Shown here: piece after piece, positions 16,845 to 24,833 of the stretch
Layout: every line of letters begins with the position of its first letter
Position numbering within the stretch: the first letter of the stretch is position 1
From: Ancylobacter polymorphus
GTDB lineage: Bacteria; Pseudomonadota; Alphaproteobacteria; Rhizobiales; Xanthobacteraceae
Assembly (NCBI RefSeq): GCF_022836935.1
Contig: NZ_CP083239.1
Location: 2,680,001-2,744,000, forward strand
Length of the DNA stretch: 64,000 nucleotides
Reading direction: 5' to 3'
Position numbers and translations under genes: made by a program
The notes under the pieces: model-generated
The model's input: only the letters and a program-made list of their open reading frames with translations
Databases searched by the model: none
Told to the model about the DNA's origin: nothing

Positions 16845-19646
16845 GTGTGCAGCTCGTTGGCGGGGGCGTCAGTGCACGGGTTGGTGGGGGAGTCGTCGGG
16901 CCGCGGAGCAACGGGTGCGTTGCGCCTGCTCGAAGAACTGGGCGAGAGCGGCATTCGCCTGTGGGTCGAAGACGGGCGGCTGTGCTGCAGTGCGCCGGCC
17001 GACCGGCTTGACGACACGCTGCGCACACGGCTCAAGGCCGAGCGAGAGGCGCTCATCGCGCTGCTTGCCCCTTCCGGGGCGGCCGAAATTCCGGCCTCGG
17101 CCGGCGTAACGCGTCGGCCTGCTGAGGCGCCGCGCGCCTTGACCTTCGCGCAGGAGGCATTGCTTGCGCTCGCGCGCGCCCGCGCCGCAGACGGTGTCTA
17201 TCACGTCCCGGTCGCGATCGACCTGGCGGGCGCCTTGAACCCCAACGCCCTCTACAATGCGGTGAACGCGCTTCATGACCGGCACGAAGCGCTGCGGTTC
17301 TGCTTTCCCGCCGAGGCTGCGGGGCCCGTCCTGCGGCCGCGCATGGCGCGGATCACCATTGAGGAGTCCGTGGCCTTTGCGGCGACGGCGACGCGCGGGG
17401 GCGAGGGCCTGCCGGCTGAGGTGGCGCAGGCGCTTCGTCGTGCCACGGCGCGGCCGTTCGATCTGGAGCGCGGGCCGCTCTGGCGCTATTGCGTGTTCAC
17501 GCTCGGCCCGGCGCGCACCGTCCTCCTCTTCGTCTTTCACCATCTCATCTTCGACGGCTTCTCGCGCGACGTGTTCCTCTCCGAACTGTCGGAACTGCTG
17601 GCGATGCCGACCATCGCTCTTGCGCCTCCGCCGGCCGCGTCGCCGCCGCGTGTCCAGTGCGCGGATATCGCGGCCTGGGAACGCCAGATGGCCGAAGGCC
17701 CGCGCGGGCAGCACTCGCGCGTGTGGTGGGGCGAACGCTTCCCGGAGCCCCATCCTCCCGCTTCCTTGCCGGGTCTGGCCGGCCCGCCCGAGGCCGACGG
17801 CTCCGTGCGCATCACCTTCGCGCCCGATCTTGCCGAGGCGCTGCGGGCGCGGGCGGGGGACATCCGCCAGCCGGTCGGTGCGCTGGCGCTGACCGGGGCG
17901 GCACTGGCGCTGCACCGCGTGACCGGTCAGAACCGCGTCCTGTTGTGCACCCCGCTGGCCAATCGCGATCAGCCGGAAGCGGCGGAGGTGATCGGCTATC
18001 TCAGCCGCCTCGTCCCCCTCTCCGTGCCGCTGCCGCCGGCCGCCACGGCCTCGGACATCGTGGCGGAGCTGGCACGCGGCCTTTTTGCCGCCAACGGTCA
18101 TCGTTTCCTGTCCGGTGCCGAGATGATGGCGGCGCCCGGGCTGGCGCGCACCCCGATCAACCATGTCATGGCGGCGTGGCAGGAGCGCCGTCAGGGCGCG
18201 CTGCGGATCAACGACAGGCCGGTTGCGCTTGTGCCGGTGGAGCGGGAGAGCGCGGATTTTGCCCTCGCTCTCCAGTTCGAGGCCGATGGCACCGCGTTGT
18301 CCTGCCAGATCAGCTATCGCGGCGATGTCATGGGCCGCACCGGGGCTCTGGCCTTCGGCGACCTGCTTGGCGAGGTGCTCGCCGCCGTCGCGGGCGATGA
18401 CTCCCACCTGCCGATTGCGGAACTCGCCCCGCCTCAGGTGTCCTGTGATCGGCTCAGGACGCTGCTGACCGGCCATCCCGGCGTCGACGATGCGGCCGTG
18501 CTCGCGGATGAGGCCAACGGCACGCTGTCGGCCTGGGTCGTGTTGAACGAGTTCAACCGAACCTCGGCGGACGAACTGAAGGCATGGCTCGGCGAGGCGA
18601 TCGGCGGGCTGCTGCCGGCGATCGAACTCACCTCGCTCGCCGCGCTGCCGCGCACGCCGGAAGGTGCGGTGGACCTTAAGGCGCTGCGCGACAGCGCGCT
18701 GACACGCCGGCAACGCCCGTTCCTCGCGCCGCAATCCGCTCTCGAAGAGACGATCGCGGAACTCTGGCGCGAGATAATGTGGCTGGAGCGTCCCGTCGGA
18801 CGCGACGAGCATTTCAGGGATCTGGGCGGCCATTCGCTGCTCGCGGTCCGGATGCTCGCCGATCTGGAACAGCGCCTTGGCCGGCGGCTTTCCGCCGAGG
18901 TGCTCATGAAGCTGGGAACGGTGGCGGCCTTTGCTGCGGCCATCGAGGGCGACGACGGCATCGGTGACGGGCCCCCTGTGGTGGAGAGTGGCCTCGACCC
19001 GGAGATTCTTGCCCGGCTGCATGCCTATACGGCGAGCTGGAAAGGAGAGCGCCCCTTCCCGGGCGCCCTCATCGTCGGGCTCAATCTGCGCGGAAAAAGG
19101 CGGCCTCTGTTCTGGTGCCTGCAGAACGGGACCGAGTTTGAGCAACTGGCGCGATATATCGGCGACGATCAGCCGGTGTTCGGTATGCGTTCCGGTCACG
19201 AGGCGATGGTCAAGTCGCCGGAGAATATTGACCGGCTGGCCGCCCATTATGCCGGCGAGATCATGCGGACCGTGGCGCAGGGGCCGCTCTTCATCGGCGG
19301 CAACTGCCAGGCGGCGACCATCGCCTTCCACGTCGCCCGCCACGTCGTTGCCGCCGGACGGGAGGTCGCGCTGCTGGTGCTGCACGAGAAGATGGTGCCG
19401 GAGCGCTATGGCGGGCGGGTGGCCCTGAGTTTCGGGCGCGAGAGCAGCCGCAACCCTTATCTCTGGAACGAAGACCCCGCCGCCGAATTCCGCGCGCATT
19501 TCGTCGGCGATTTCACCATCGATCTGGTGTCGGGGGGGCATGGGCAGTTCTTTCACGAGCCGCACATTTTCGATCTGGTCGAGATGATCCGCCGCCGCCG
19601 CGATGAGGTGCCGGCGTTGGAACCGCAGGGTCGGGGCGGCAGATAG
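16845..19646 (+). CDS. NRPS-like protein: TubC docking - condensation - vestigial A - carrier - thioesterase
   Basis: 933 residues from a GTG at 16845 (GTGs at 16872 and 16884 are possible; no clear ribosome site). Order: TubC-type N-terminal docking domain near 26-68 (LLEELGESGIRLWVEDGRL); condensation domain near 97-530 with the HHxxxDG motif (H232-H233 ... D237-G238); a leftover of the adenylation C-terminal subdomain near 540-620, ending PRTPEGAVDLKAL where the usual catalytic Lys of G-K is Ala608; carrier domain with DLGGHSLL (S664); thioesterase near 725-920 with GGNCQA (Cys821 at the nucleophile position) and GGHGQFF (His899). It has no complete A domain, so its carrier must be loaded by another enzyme. 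It probably joins two building blocks and releases the product. Confidence 0.88.
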   Translation: MCSSLAGASVHGLVGESSGRGATGALRLLEELGESGIRLWVEDGRLCCSAPADRLDDTLRTRLKAEREALIALLAPSGAAEIPASAGVTRRPAEAPRALTFAQEALLALARARAADGVYHVPVAIDLAGALNPNALYNAVNALHDRHEALRFCFPAEAAGPVLRPRMARITIEESVAFAATATRGGEGLPAEVAQALRRATARPFDLERGPLWRYCVFTLGPARTVLLFVFHHLIFDGFSRDVFLSELSELLAMPTIALAPPPAASPPRVQCADIAAWERQMAEGPRGQHSRVWWGERFPEPHPPASLPGLAGPPEADGSVRITFAPDLAEALRARAGDIRQPVGALALTGAALALHRVTGQNRVLLCTPLANRDQPEAAEVIGYLSRLVPLSVPLPPAATASDIVAELARGLFAANGHRFLSGAEMMAAPGLARTPINHVMAAWQERRQGALRINDRPVALVPVERESADFALALQFEADGTALSCQISYRGDVMGRTGALAFGDLLGEVLAAVAGDDSHLPIAELAPPQVSCDRLRTLLTGHPGVDDAAVLADEANGTLSAWVVLNEFNRTSADELKAWLGEAIGGLLPAIELTSLAALPRTPEGAVDLKALRDSALTRRQRPFLAPQSALEETIAELWREIMWLERPVGRDEHFRDLGGHSLLAVRMLADLEQRLGRRLSAEVLMKLGTVAAFAAAIEGDDGIGDGPPVVESGLDPEILARLHAYTASWKGERPFPGALIVGLNLRGKRRPLFWCLQNGTEFEQLARYIGDDQPVFGMRSGHEAMVKSPENIDRLAAHYAGEIMRTVAQGPLFIGGNCQAATIAFHVARHVVAAGREVALLVLHEKMVPERYGGRVALSFGRESSRNPYLWNEDPAAEFRAHFVGDFTIDLVSGGHGQFFHEPHIFDLVEMIRRRRDEVPALEPQGRGGR

Positions 19647-19658
19647 GGGGCAGGTAAG

Positions 19659-20792
19659 GTGTCGAGGGTCTGGTACGAACAGCTGCGGCAGGGGGTGCGT
19701 CGCGGCGGCGGGATGTTCAACGCGCATTTGCACCTCGACCGAGCCGGCACTTTCGATGACCGGTACCTGCCCGGCACGGGGCATCGCATGGTGGAGGACT
19801 TCCACGTCTCGCTGAAGCGCAAGCATGCGATGATCGCGGACCTGCATGCCGGGCCGGCCTTTGATCGCGACGACTTCTTTGCCCGTGTGGAGGACGCGCT
19901 GGCGGAGATGGTCGCGGTGGACACACGCCGGGCCGACACCATGGTCGATGTCACGCCCAATCCGCGCGTCGGCCTCAAAGATCTCGGCTGGATGCAGGAG
20001 ATCAAGGTGCGCTGGGCGGACCGGATCGATCTGCGGCTGGGGGCCTATACCCCTTTCGGTTTCGACGATGCCGACCCCGCCCGCTGGGAGATTTTCGCCG
20101 AGGGCGCGCGGCGGGCCGATTTCATCGGCTGCCTGCCGGAGGCGGACGATATTGACGATTATCCCAGCCATATCGGTTTCACCGAGCACTGCCGGCGCGT
20201 GCTGGAACTGGCGCAAGAGCTCGGCAAGATGCTCCACGTCCATACGGATCAGCGGTTCGAGGCCGGCGAGTGCGGCACGGAGCGGCTGATCGAGACGATC
20301 CGCCGCCATGGCGCGCCGCAATCGCCGGAGGGCGAGCCCATGGTGTGGGCGGTGCATATGGTCTCGCCCTCGACCTATGACGACGCCCGGTTCTGGCGCC
20401 TCGCCGACGCCATGGCCGAACTGAACATCGGTCTCATCGCCTGCCCCTCGGCGGCGCTGGGCATGCGGATGCTGCGCCCGCTGCAGGCCCCGACCGGCAA
20501 TTGCATGCCACGTATCCTCGAACTGCTGAGCCGCGGGGTCGCGGTGCGGCTGGGGTCCGACAATATCGCCGACATCTGCTCGCCCAGCACCACGCCCGAC
20601 CTGGTGGACGAAGCCTTCGTGCTCTCGGCGGCGCTGCGCTTCTACCAGCCGGAGATCATCGCCCGGCTGCTGTGCGGCCAGCGGCTCGATGCCTCCGAGC
20701 GGGCCTTCGTCACCGAGCATCTGCGCCGCAATGACGAGGAGATCCGCTACGCGCTGGGCAAGAAGCGCACGGCCGCGCCGGGCTTGGACTGA
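19659..20792 (+). CDS. Amidohydrolase-superfamily metalloenzyme (cytosine-deaminase/N-acyl hydrolase-like)
   Basis: 377 residues, GTG start 12 bases after the NRPS-like gene. Metal-binding residues of the amidohydrolase superfamily are visible: H23-x-H25 in FNAHLHLD, a later His pair in LHVHTDQ, His in VWAVHMVSP, and the acid in RLGSDNIADI. The H-x-H near residue 24 and the G-S-D signature fit the deaminase/chlorohydrolase branch, which hydrolyses C-N bonds. There is no signal peptide. Its place inside the operon suggests that it acts on a precursor or removes an amino or protecting group; the substrate is unknown. Confidence 0.78.
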   Translation: MSRVWYEQLRQGVRRGGGMFNAHLHLDRAGTFDDRYLPGTGHRMVEDFHVSLKRKHAMIADLHAGPAFDRDDFFARVEDALAEMVAVDTRRADTMVDVTPNPRVGLKDLGWMQEIKVRWADRIDLRLGAYTPFGFDDADPARWEIFAEGARRADFIGCLPEADDIDDYPSHIGFTEHCRRVLELAQELGKMLHVHTDQRFEAGECGTERLIETIRRHGAPQSPEGEPMVWAVHMVSPSTYDDARFWRLADAMAELNIGLIACPSAALGMRMLRPLQAPTGNCMPRILELLSRGVAVRLGSDNIADICSPSTTPDLVDEAFVLSAALRFYQPEIIARLLCGQRLDASERAFVTEHLRRNDEEIRYALGKKRTAAPGLD

Positions 20793-20824
20793 ACACGACC
20801 GATCGGATGCCTCAGGGGGCGGGT

Positions 20825-21562
20825 ATGTTTCTGCACGTGAACTGCTTCAAATGGGGCGATCTTTACAGCGCCGATGATGTCAACCGGCTGCGGGCGATGT
20901 TCCTTCGGCACCTCACCGTGCCGCACGTCTTCCACTGCGTCACGGACGATCCGGAAGGGCTGCGGCCGGATATCGAGGTGCACCCGCTGCCGAGCTACGA
21001 TTTCTGCGACTGGGACCTCGGCAATGGCCGCAAGCTGCTGCTGTTCAGCGATAACTATCTCGGGCTGAACGGCGAACTCGTGGTGCAGACCGATATCGAC
21101 ATGGTGCTGATCGGCAATGTGGACTTTCTCGCCGATCGTCCGGAGGAGGATTTCCTCATCGTGCGCGGCCGAAACCAGAGCGGCAATACGCGCGGGCATG
21201 CGGCGATCCTTCGCCACCGCATCGGGACCCTTACCCATGTGTGGGACCGGCTGGTGGCGGATCCGGCGATGGCGGTGGCGACCTGCCAGCACCATCGCGG
21301 CGCTCCGGGGCATATCTCCGACCAGCGCTGGCTCGACCGTAACCTCGACGAGATGCCCTTCTTCGAGGAGGGCCGGGTGGTTTATTTCCGCCAGGACTGC
21401 AACGCCTATGCCGACCACGACAACCCCAAGGGGGAGGCCATGCCCCCGGCTGGGGCGCGCATCGTCTCCTTCGCCGGCAAGATGAAGCCGCAGCATGTCA
21501 TGCAGGGCAGCTACCAGAATTGCCGGCACGCGCCTTTCGTGGCGGTTCACTGGCGCGAATAG
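20825..21562 (+). CDS. Putative glycosyltransferase-like protein
   Basis: 245 residues from ATG 20825 (G-rich ribosome site just upstream; an ATG at 20807 is also in frame). It begins with FLHVNCFKWGDLYSADDVNRLRAMFLRHLTVPHVFHCVTDD, an alpha/beta nucleotide-sugar-transferase-like opening. A D-x-D motif, VVQTDIDMVLIG, sits on the predicted central strand. Similar small proteins are annotated as GT8-like or hypothetical in alphaproteobacteria; activity is inferred only from the pattern. It is the last gene of the island operon, followed by the right copy of the direct repeat. Confidence 0.6.
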   Translation: MFLHVNCFKWGDLYSADDVNRLRAMFLRHLTVPHVFHCVTDDPEGLRPDIEVHPLPSYDFCDWDLGNGRKLLLFSDNYLGLNGELVVQTDIDMVLIGNVDFLADRPEEDFLIVRGRNQSGNTRGHAAILRHRIGTLTHVWDRLVADPAMAVATCQHHRGAPGHISDQRWLDRNLDEMPFFEEGRVVYFRQDCNAYADHDNPKGEAMPPAGARIVSFAGKMKPQHVMQGSYQNCRHAPFVAVHWRE

Positions 21563-21635
21563 GACAGGGGCGGGCGCGCCGGGGGCACGGCTTTTCGCGG
21601 TCGAGGCCGGCAGGGCCCGGCGCGTCTTCCCGCGC

Positions 21636-21679
21636 TGTTTCCGTTGCGGCACAGGGCTGGAACATGCGTCGGGCGCCGG
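21636..21679 (+). repeat. Right copy of 44-bp direct repeat bounding the island
   Basis: 42 of 44 bases identical to 11672-11715, same orientation, in the 173-base gap between the glycosyltransferase-like gene and the EamA transporter. Similarity continues weakly upstream (CTTCC, CGCGC) with single-base gaps. Confidence 0.85.
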
Positions 21680-21735
21680 GCCGTCCTGCGCCGGGGGAGG
21701 GTGCGTGGGCGGGAAAAAGCGCCTATGGGAGCTTC

Positions 21736-22671
21736 ATGTCCGCATCGAGCCAAGCCGTCTCCACCCCGCCGCTGCCTTGGGCCGGCTATGCCTTCGGTGC
21801 CGCCGGGGCGACCCTGTTCGCGTCCAAGGGCATCATCATCAAGCTCGCCTATGCCGAGGGCATCGACCCGGAGACGCTGCTGGCGCTGCGCATGGCATTC
21901 TCGCTGCCCTTTTATCTCGTCATCGGCGCGCTGGCGCTGCTGCGCCTGCGCGGCATGGGCGAGCCTCTGCCGGGCGGAAAGCTGGTGGTGCAGTCCATGC
22001 TGGTGGGCGCGCTCGGCTACTGGCTGGCGAGCTATCTCGACTTCGCCGGGCTGCAATATGCCTCGGCCTCGTTCAGCCGGCTGATCCTCTTCACCTACCC
22101 GATCTATGTCGCGCTGTTCGGCGCGCTGCTGTTCGGCCAGCCGATCCGCCCCAAGGCGATGCTGGCCTTCGCCGTGTGCTATGGCGGGCTGGCGCTGATC
22201 TTCCTGCAGAATGTCAGCGTCATGGGCTCGGATGTGGTGAAGGGCGCGGTGCTGGTGACGCTGGCGGCGATCAGCTTCGCGCTCTATCTGCTGTGCGCCC
22301 GCTCGCTGCTGCAGAAGGTCGGCTCGGCGCTGTTCACCTGCATCGCCATGATTGCGGCCTCGGTGATGGCGATCGGCCAGTTCGCGCTGGTACGGCCGGT
22401 GGACGCGCTGATGGTGTCGCCGCACGGGCTCATGCTGGCGGTGATGGTGGCCATCGGCGCCACGGTGCTGCCCACCTTCTTGATGAACGCGGCGCTGAAG
22501 CGCATCTCGGCGCAGGCCAATTCCATGATCAGCACGGTGAGCCCGGTGGCGACCATGGTGCTGGCGGTGCTGTTTCTCGGCGAGAGCGCCAGCCCGGCGG
22601 AAATCGCCGGCGCGGTGCTGGTCATGACCAGCATCGGCTGGTTCACGCTGAGCGACGCGCGCAAGCGCTGA
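21736..22671 (+). CDS. EamA/DMT-family transporter
   Basis: 311 residues with about ten hydrophobic segments in two EamA repeats (first ending near LALIFLQNVSVMG, second from VLVTLAAISFALYLL). Typical signatures are LLALRMAFSLPFYL, ASYLDFAGLQYASASFSRLI and the C-terminal VLAVLFLGESASPAEIAGAVLV. Drug/metabolite transporters of this family export amino acids or other metabolites; substrate unknown. The start at 21736 follows GGGAG at 21727-21731. It lies outside the right repeat copy, so it may not belong to the island, though export of the island product cannot be excluded. It converges with an SDR gene 9 bases away. Confidence 0.9.
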   Translation: MSASSQAVSTPPLPWAGYAFGAAGATLFASKGIIIKLAYAEGIDPETLLALRMAFSLPFYLVIGALALLRLRGMGEPLPGGKLVVQSMLVGALGYWLASYLDFAGLQYASASFSRLILFTYPIYVALFGALLFGQPIRPKAMLAFAVCYGGLALIFLQNVSVMGSDVVKGAVLVTLAAISFALYLLCARSLLQKVGSALFTCIAMIAASVMAIGQFALVRPVDALMVSPHGLMLAVMVAIGATVLPTFLMNAALKRISAQANSMISTVSPVATMVLAVLFLGESASPAEIAGAVLVMTSIGWFTLSDARKR

Positions 22672-22680
22672 GCCCCGGTC

Positions 22681-23463
22681 TCAATCCTCTTCCACGTCGG
22701 GGGTGCGCCAGGCGAGGTGCTGGCCGCCATCCACCGCGATCATCTGCCCGGTGACGCTGGCCGCACGGGCGAGATAGGCGACGGCGTCGGCAATCTCCTC
22801 CGGTTGCGGGCCGCGCCCCAGCAACACCGAGGCGGACTGGCGGGCGAAGGCGCTGTCGTCTTGCCGGCCATTGGCCAGCGTCGGGCCGGGGCCGACGGCA
22901 TTGACCCGCACGCGCGGCGCAAGCGCCTGCGCCATCATGCGGGTGGCGGACCACAGCGCCTCCTTGGCAACGCTGTAGGAGAAATAGGCCGGTGTCGGCT
23001 TCAGCACGCGCTGGTCGATGATGTTGACCACGCCGCCCCGCGCGCCCTCCGGCAATTGCGCGGCGAAGGCGCGGGCGAGCTGCACCGGGGCGCGCAGATT
23101 TGCCGCCATGTGCCGCTCCCACCGCGCGAGGTCGAGCGTCTCCAGCGTGTCGGGCTGGAATTCCGAGGCGTTGTTGACCAGCAGGCTGAGCTTTCCCAGA
23201 GCCGCAACAGCGGCGGGAATGAGCGCGTCCACCGCCTCCGCCTCCGCCAGTTCGGCGGGGAGGACGACCACGCGCCCGCCCAGCCCCACGATCTCCGCCG
23301 CCGTGGCCTCGGCCGCCGGGCCGGGCCGGCGCACATGCAGGGCGATGTCATAGCCCTCTTGCGCAAGCCGCAGGGAGATGGCGCGGCCGATCCGCACCGC
23401 GCCGCCGGTGACGAGGGCGACGGGGCGGGGAGAAGCCGGGGCGGAGGCGGGGGAATAGGACAT
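22681..23463 (-). CDS. Pteridine-reductase-like short-chain dehydrogenase
   Basis: 260 residues. Rossmann motif ALVTGGAVRIGRAI with the R-I-G variant found in FolM/pteridine reductases, NNASEF in place of the usual NNAG, and the catalytic Y-x3-K in YFSYSVAKEALW. The residue before the active-site loop is Asp in VVNIIDQRVLKP rather than the usual Ser, again as in FolM-type enzymes. Likely role: NADPH-dependent reduction of a dihydropterin or related compound in the cytoplasm; ordinary SDR activity on another substrate is possible. The ATG at 23463 is followed by a Pro/Ala-rich lead of about 12 residues. Confidence 0.83.
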   Translation of the reverse strand: MSYSPASAPASPRPVALVTGGAVRIGRAISLRLAQEGYDIALHVRRPGPAAEATAAEIVGLGGRVVVLPAELAEAEAVDALIPAAVAALGKLSLLVNNASEFQPDTLETLDLARWERHMAANLRAPVQLARAFAAQLPEGARGGVVNIIDQRVLKPTPAYFSYSVAKEALWSATRMMAQALAPRVRVNAVGPGPTLANGRQDDSAFARQSASVLLGRGPQPEEIADAVAYLARAASVTGQMIAVDGGQHLAWRTPDVEED

Positions 23464-23857
23464 GCGGTCTCAGGGGTGTTGGCGGGGCAGGGTAGGGCGA
23501 CGCCTCGCCCGAACAACATTACGGGCGAGTCGCGGTAGTGGATGACGGCGCGGGGTGCGGATAGGTATTTTCCTGCCGCGCCTTGGTACTTCGGTGCCCG
23601 AAAGGCGCGCATTCTTACCGTTCCACGCGTCGCGAGGCCATAGAGCGCCTGCGCCGGGATCTTGGCCGGTGGTCCAAGACGTGAACCATGCGGAGGTACT
23701 TCCGTATACATGAAGTATACGGTCTATTAAGCATAATATTGTCTTCCAGAATTCCGCGAGATTTCAGCCGCATCTTTGTCGTCTCTTCGGAATTGTTTCA
23801 GCGCAGGCGAGAGTTGTTGGCTCGCCGGCGGCTGAGCCAGGATTTCAGGAGACGACC
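23464..23857. other. Divergent intergenic region upstream of outer-membrane protein gene
   Basis: 394 bases, no gene seen. The AT-rich stretch 23700-23745 contains the inverted repeat listed separately and a TAATAT-like -10 candidate near 23734. AGGAG lies just before the ATG at 23858. Confidence 0.6.
23702..23722. promoter_or_regulatory. Candidate operator: perfect 8-bp inverted repeat
   Basis: CCGTATAC and GTATACGG separated by 5 bases, in an AT-rich patch about 140 bases before the outer-membrane protein gene. The symmetry and spacing suit a dimeric regulator; no T-run follows, so it is not a terminator. Confidence 0.5.
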
Positions 23858-24472
23858 ATGAACAACAGCATCCGTGCCGGTCTCGGGCTTGTAGCCCTGA
23901 TGGCCGTTCCTGCCGCGGCGGCGGACATGTCCTATCCCGCGCCCGCCCCGGTGGCCTCCTACGCGCCGGCGCCGGTGTTCACCTGGACCGGTTTCTATCT
24001 CGGCGCCAATGCCGGCTATGGCTGGGGCGAGGCCGACGCCTCGCCGGATGTCGACGGTTTTCTCGGGGGCCTGCAGGCGGGCTATAACTGGCAGGGCGCC
24101 GGGCCGCTGGTGTTCGGCGTCGAGGCCGACATCCAGTATGCGGATGTGTCGAGCTCGGTGTTCACGCTCGATTATTTCGGCACGGTGCGCGCCCGCATCG
24201 GCTACGCCTTCGACCAGTTCCTGATCTACGGCACCGGCGGCTTCGCCTATGGCGGCGGCAGCTACCAGCTGCTCGGCCTGTCCAACGACCGCAACCATCT
24301 CGGCTGGACCCTCGGCGCCGGCGCCGAATATGCGCTGGGTGGCAATTGGAGCGTCAAGGGCGAGTATCTCTATATCGACCTCGGCGACGAGACCTATGCC
24401 AGCTTCTTCGGCCCGCGCGATGTCGGCATGAGCGCGAATGTGCTGCGCGCCGGCGTCAATTACCGTTTCTGA
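23858..24472 (+). CDS. Outer-membrane beta-barrel protein (Omp25/Omp31 family)
   Basis: 204 residues. Signal peptide to about residue 21 (LGLVALMAVPAAAADM), a Pro-rich linker, then an eight-stranded barrel of the alphaproteobacterial porin-like family: FTWTGFYLGANAGYGWG, VFGVEADIQYADV, DYFGTVRARIGYAF, WSVKGEYLYIDLGD, and the terminal aromatic NYRF needed for BAM recognition. Small structural or immunoreactive surface proteins belong here; pore activity is not assured. It is a clear paralogue of the next gene. AGGAG precedes the ATG. Confidence 0.93.
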   Translation: MNNSIRAGLGLVALMAVPAAAADMSYPAPAPVASYAPAPVFTWTGFYLGANAGYGWGEADASPDVDGFLGGLQAGYNWQGAGPLVFGVEADIQYADVSSSVFTLDYFGTVRARIGYAFDQFLIYGTGGFAYGGGSYQLLGLSNDRNHLGWTLGAGAEYALGGNWSVKGEYLYIDLGDETYASFFGPRDVGMSANVLRAGVNYRF

Positions 24473-24833
24473 GCCCCAGCGGGGCGCGTGGGCGCCCCGA
24501 TTCCGCGCCGTCGCCCTGCCGTGCGGCGGCAAAGGCCCTAAATTTGTGACATGCACGACACACCCTTTCTGGGATCGTCAGTCGATCATGGCGGAATTGT
24601 TGCGCCGCTCACGGTTCTGTGAATGGCCGCCAAGGGCGCGAAAACCGTTGCATGCGAACGGTTTTCTGCCCCTTCCGGCCTCTCACTTGGAGGGTGGGGG
24701 CCGGAAATGCGGCGAGGCTGCCCCAATCCAGCCCTTGGCCTGCCCATCTGCGCTTCTACTTCATGCTCCGAGACGCAAGCCCAAGGGATTGCGCACGCCT
24801 TTCCTGGTTTCAGGACTCTTTCGGAGAATAGCC
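24473..24833. other. Intergenic region between two Omp genes
   Basis: 361 bases without a credible gene. At 24641-24665 a perfect 9-bp inverted repeat (AAAACCGTT / AACGGTTTT, 7-base loop) could end transcription in either direction, although it lies 170 bases past the first gene's stop. Nothing else is evident. Confidence 0.55.

Larger units (their letters stand above)
11672..21679. other. Accessory island: sulfotransferase / NRPS-like gene cluster
   Basis: Block between the two copies of the direct repeat. It holds a stand-alone sulfotransferase, then five closely spaced co-directional genes: 2OG/Fe(II) oxygenase, adenylation-carrier-sulfotransferase fusion, TubC-condensation-carrier-thioesterase, amidohydrolase and glycosyltransferase-like protein. 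The genes are joined by one 4-base overlap and gaps of 79, 12 and about 30 bases. Flanking genes (uvrC; EamA, SDR) are ordinary chromosomal genes. No integrase, transposase or tRNA is present, so the mode of acquisition is unknown. Proposed role (inference): synthesis and sulfation or tailoring of a small peptide-like or acyl metabolite. Confidence 0.65.

Noticed and set aside
16869..20720. A 1,283-codon open frame on the minus strand opposite the NRPS-like and amidohydrolase genes
   Set aside because: Long antisense frames arise in high-GC DNA from third-position bias. The product is Arg/His/Gln-rich without domains, while the plus strand has clear catalytic motifs.
24438..24833. Long N-terminal extension of the second Omp protein
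   Set aside because: The signal peptide starts at 24834 with a proper ribosome site; the upstream part is unrelated low-complexity translation of intergenic DNA.
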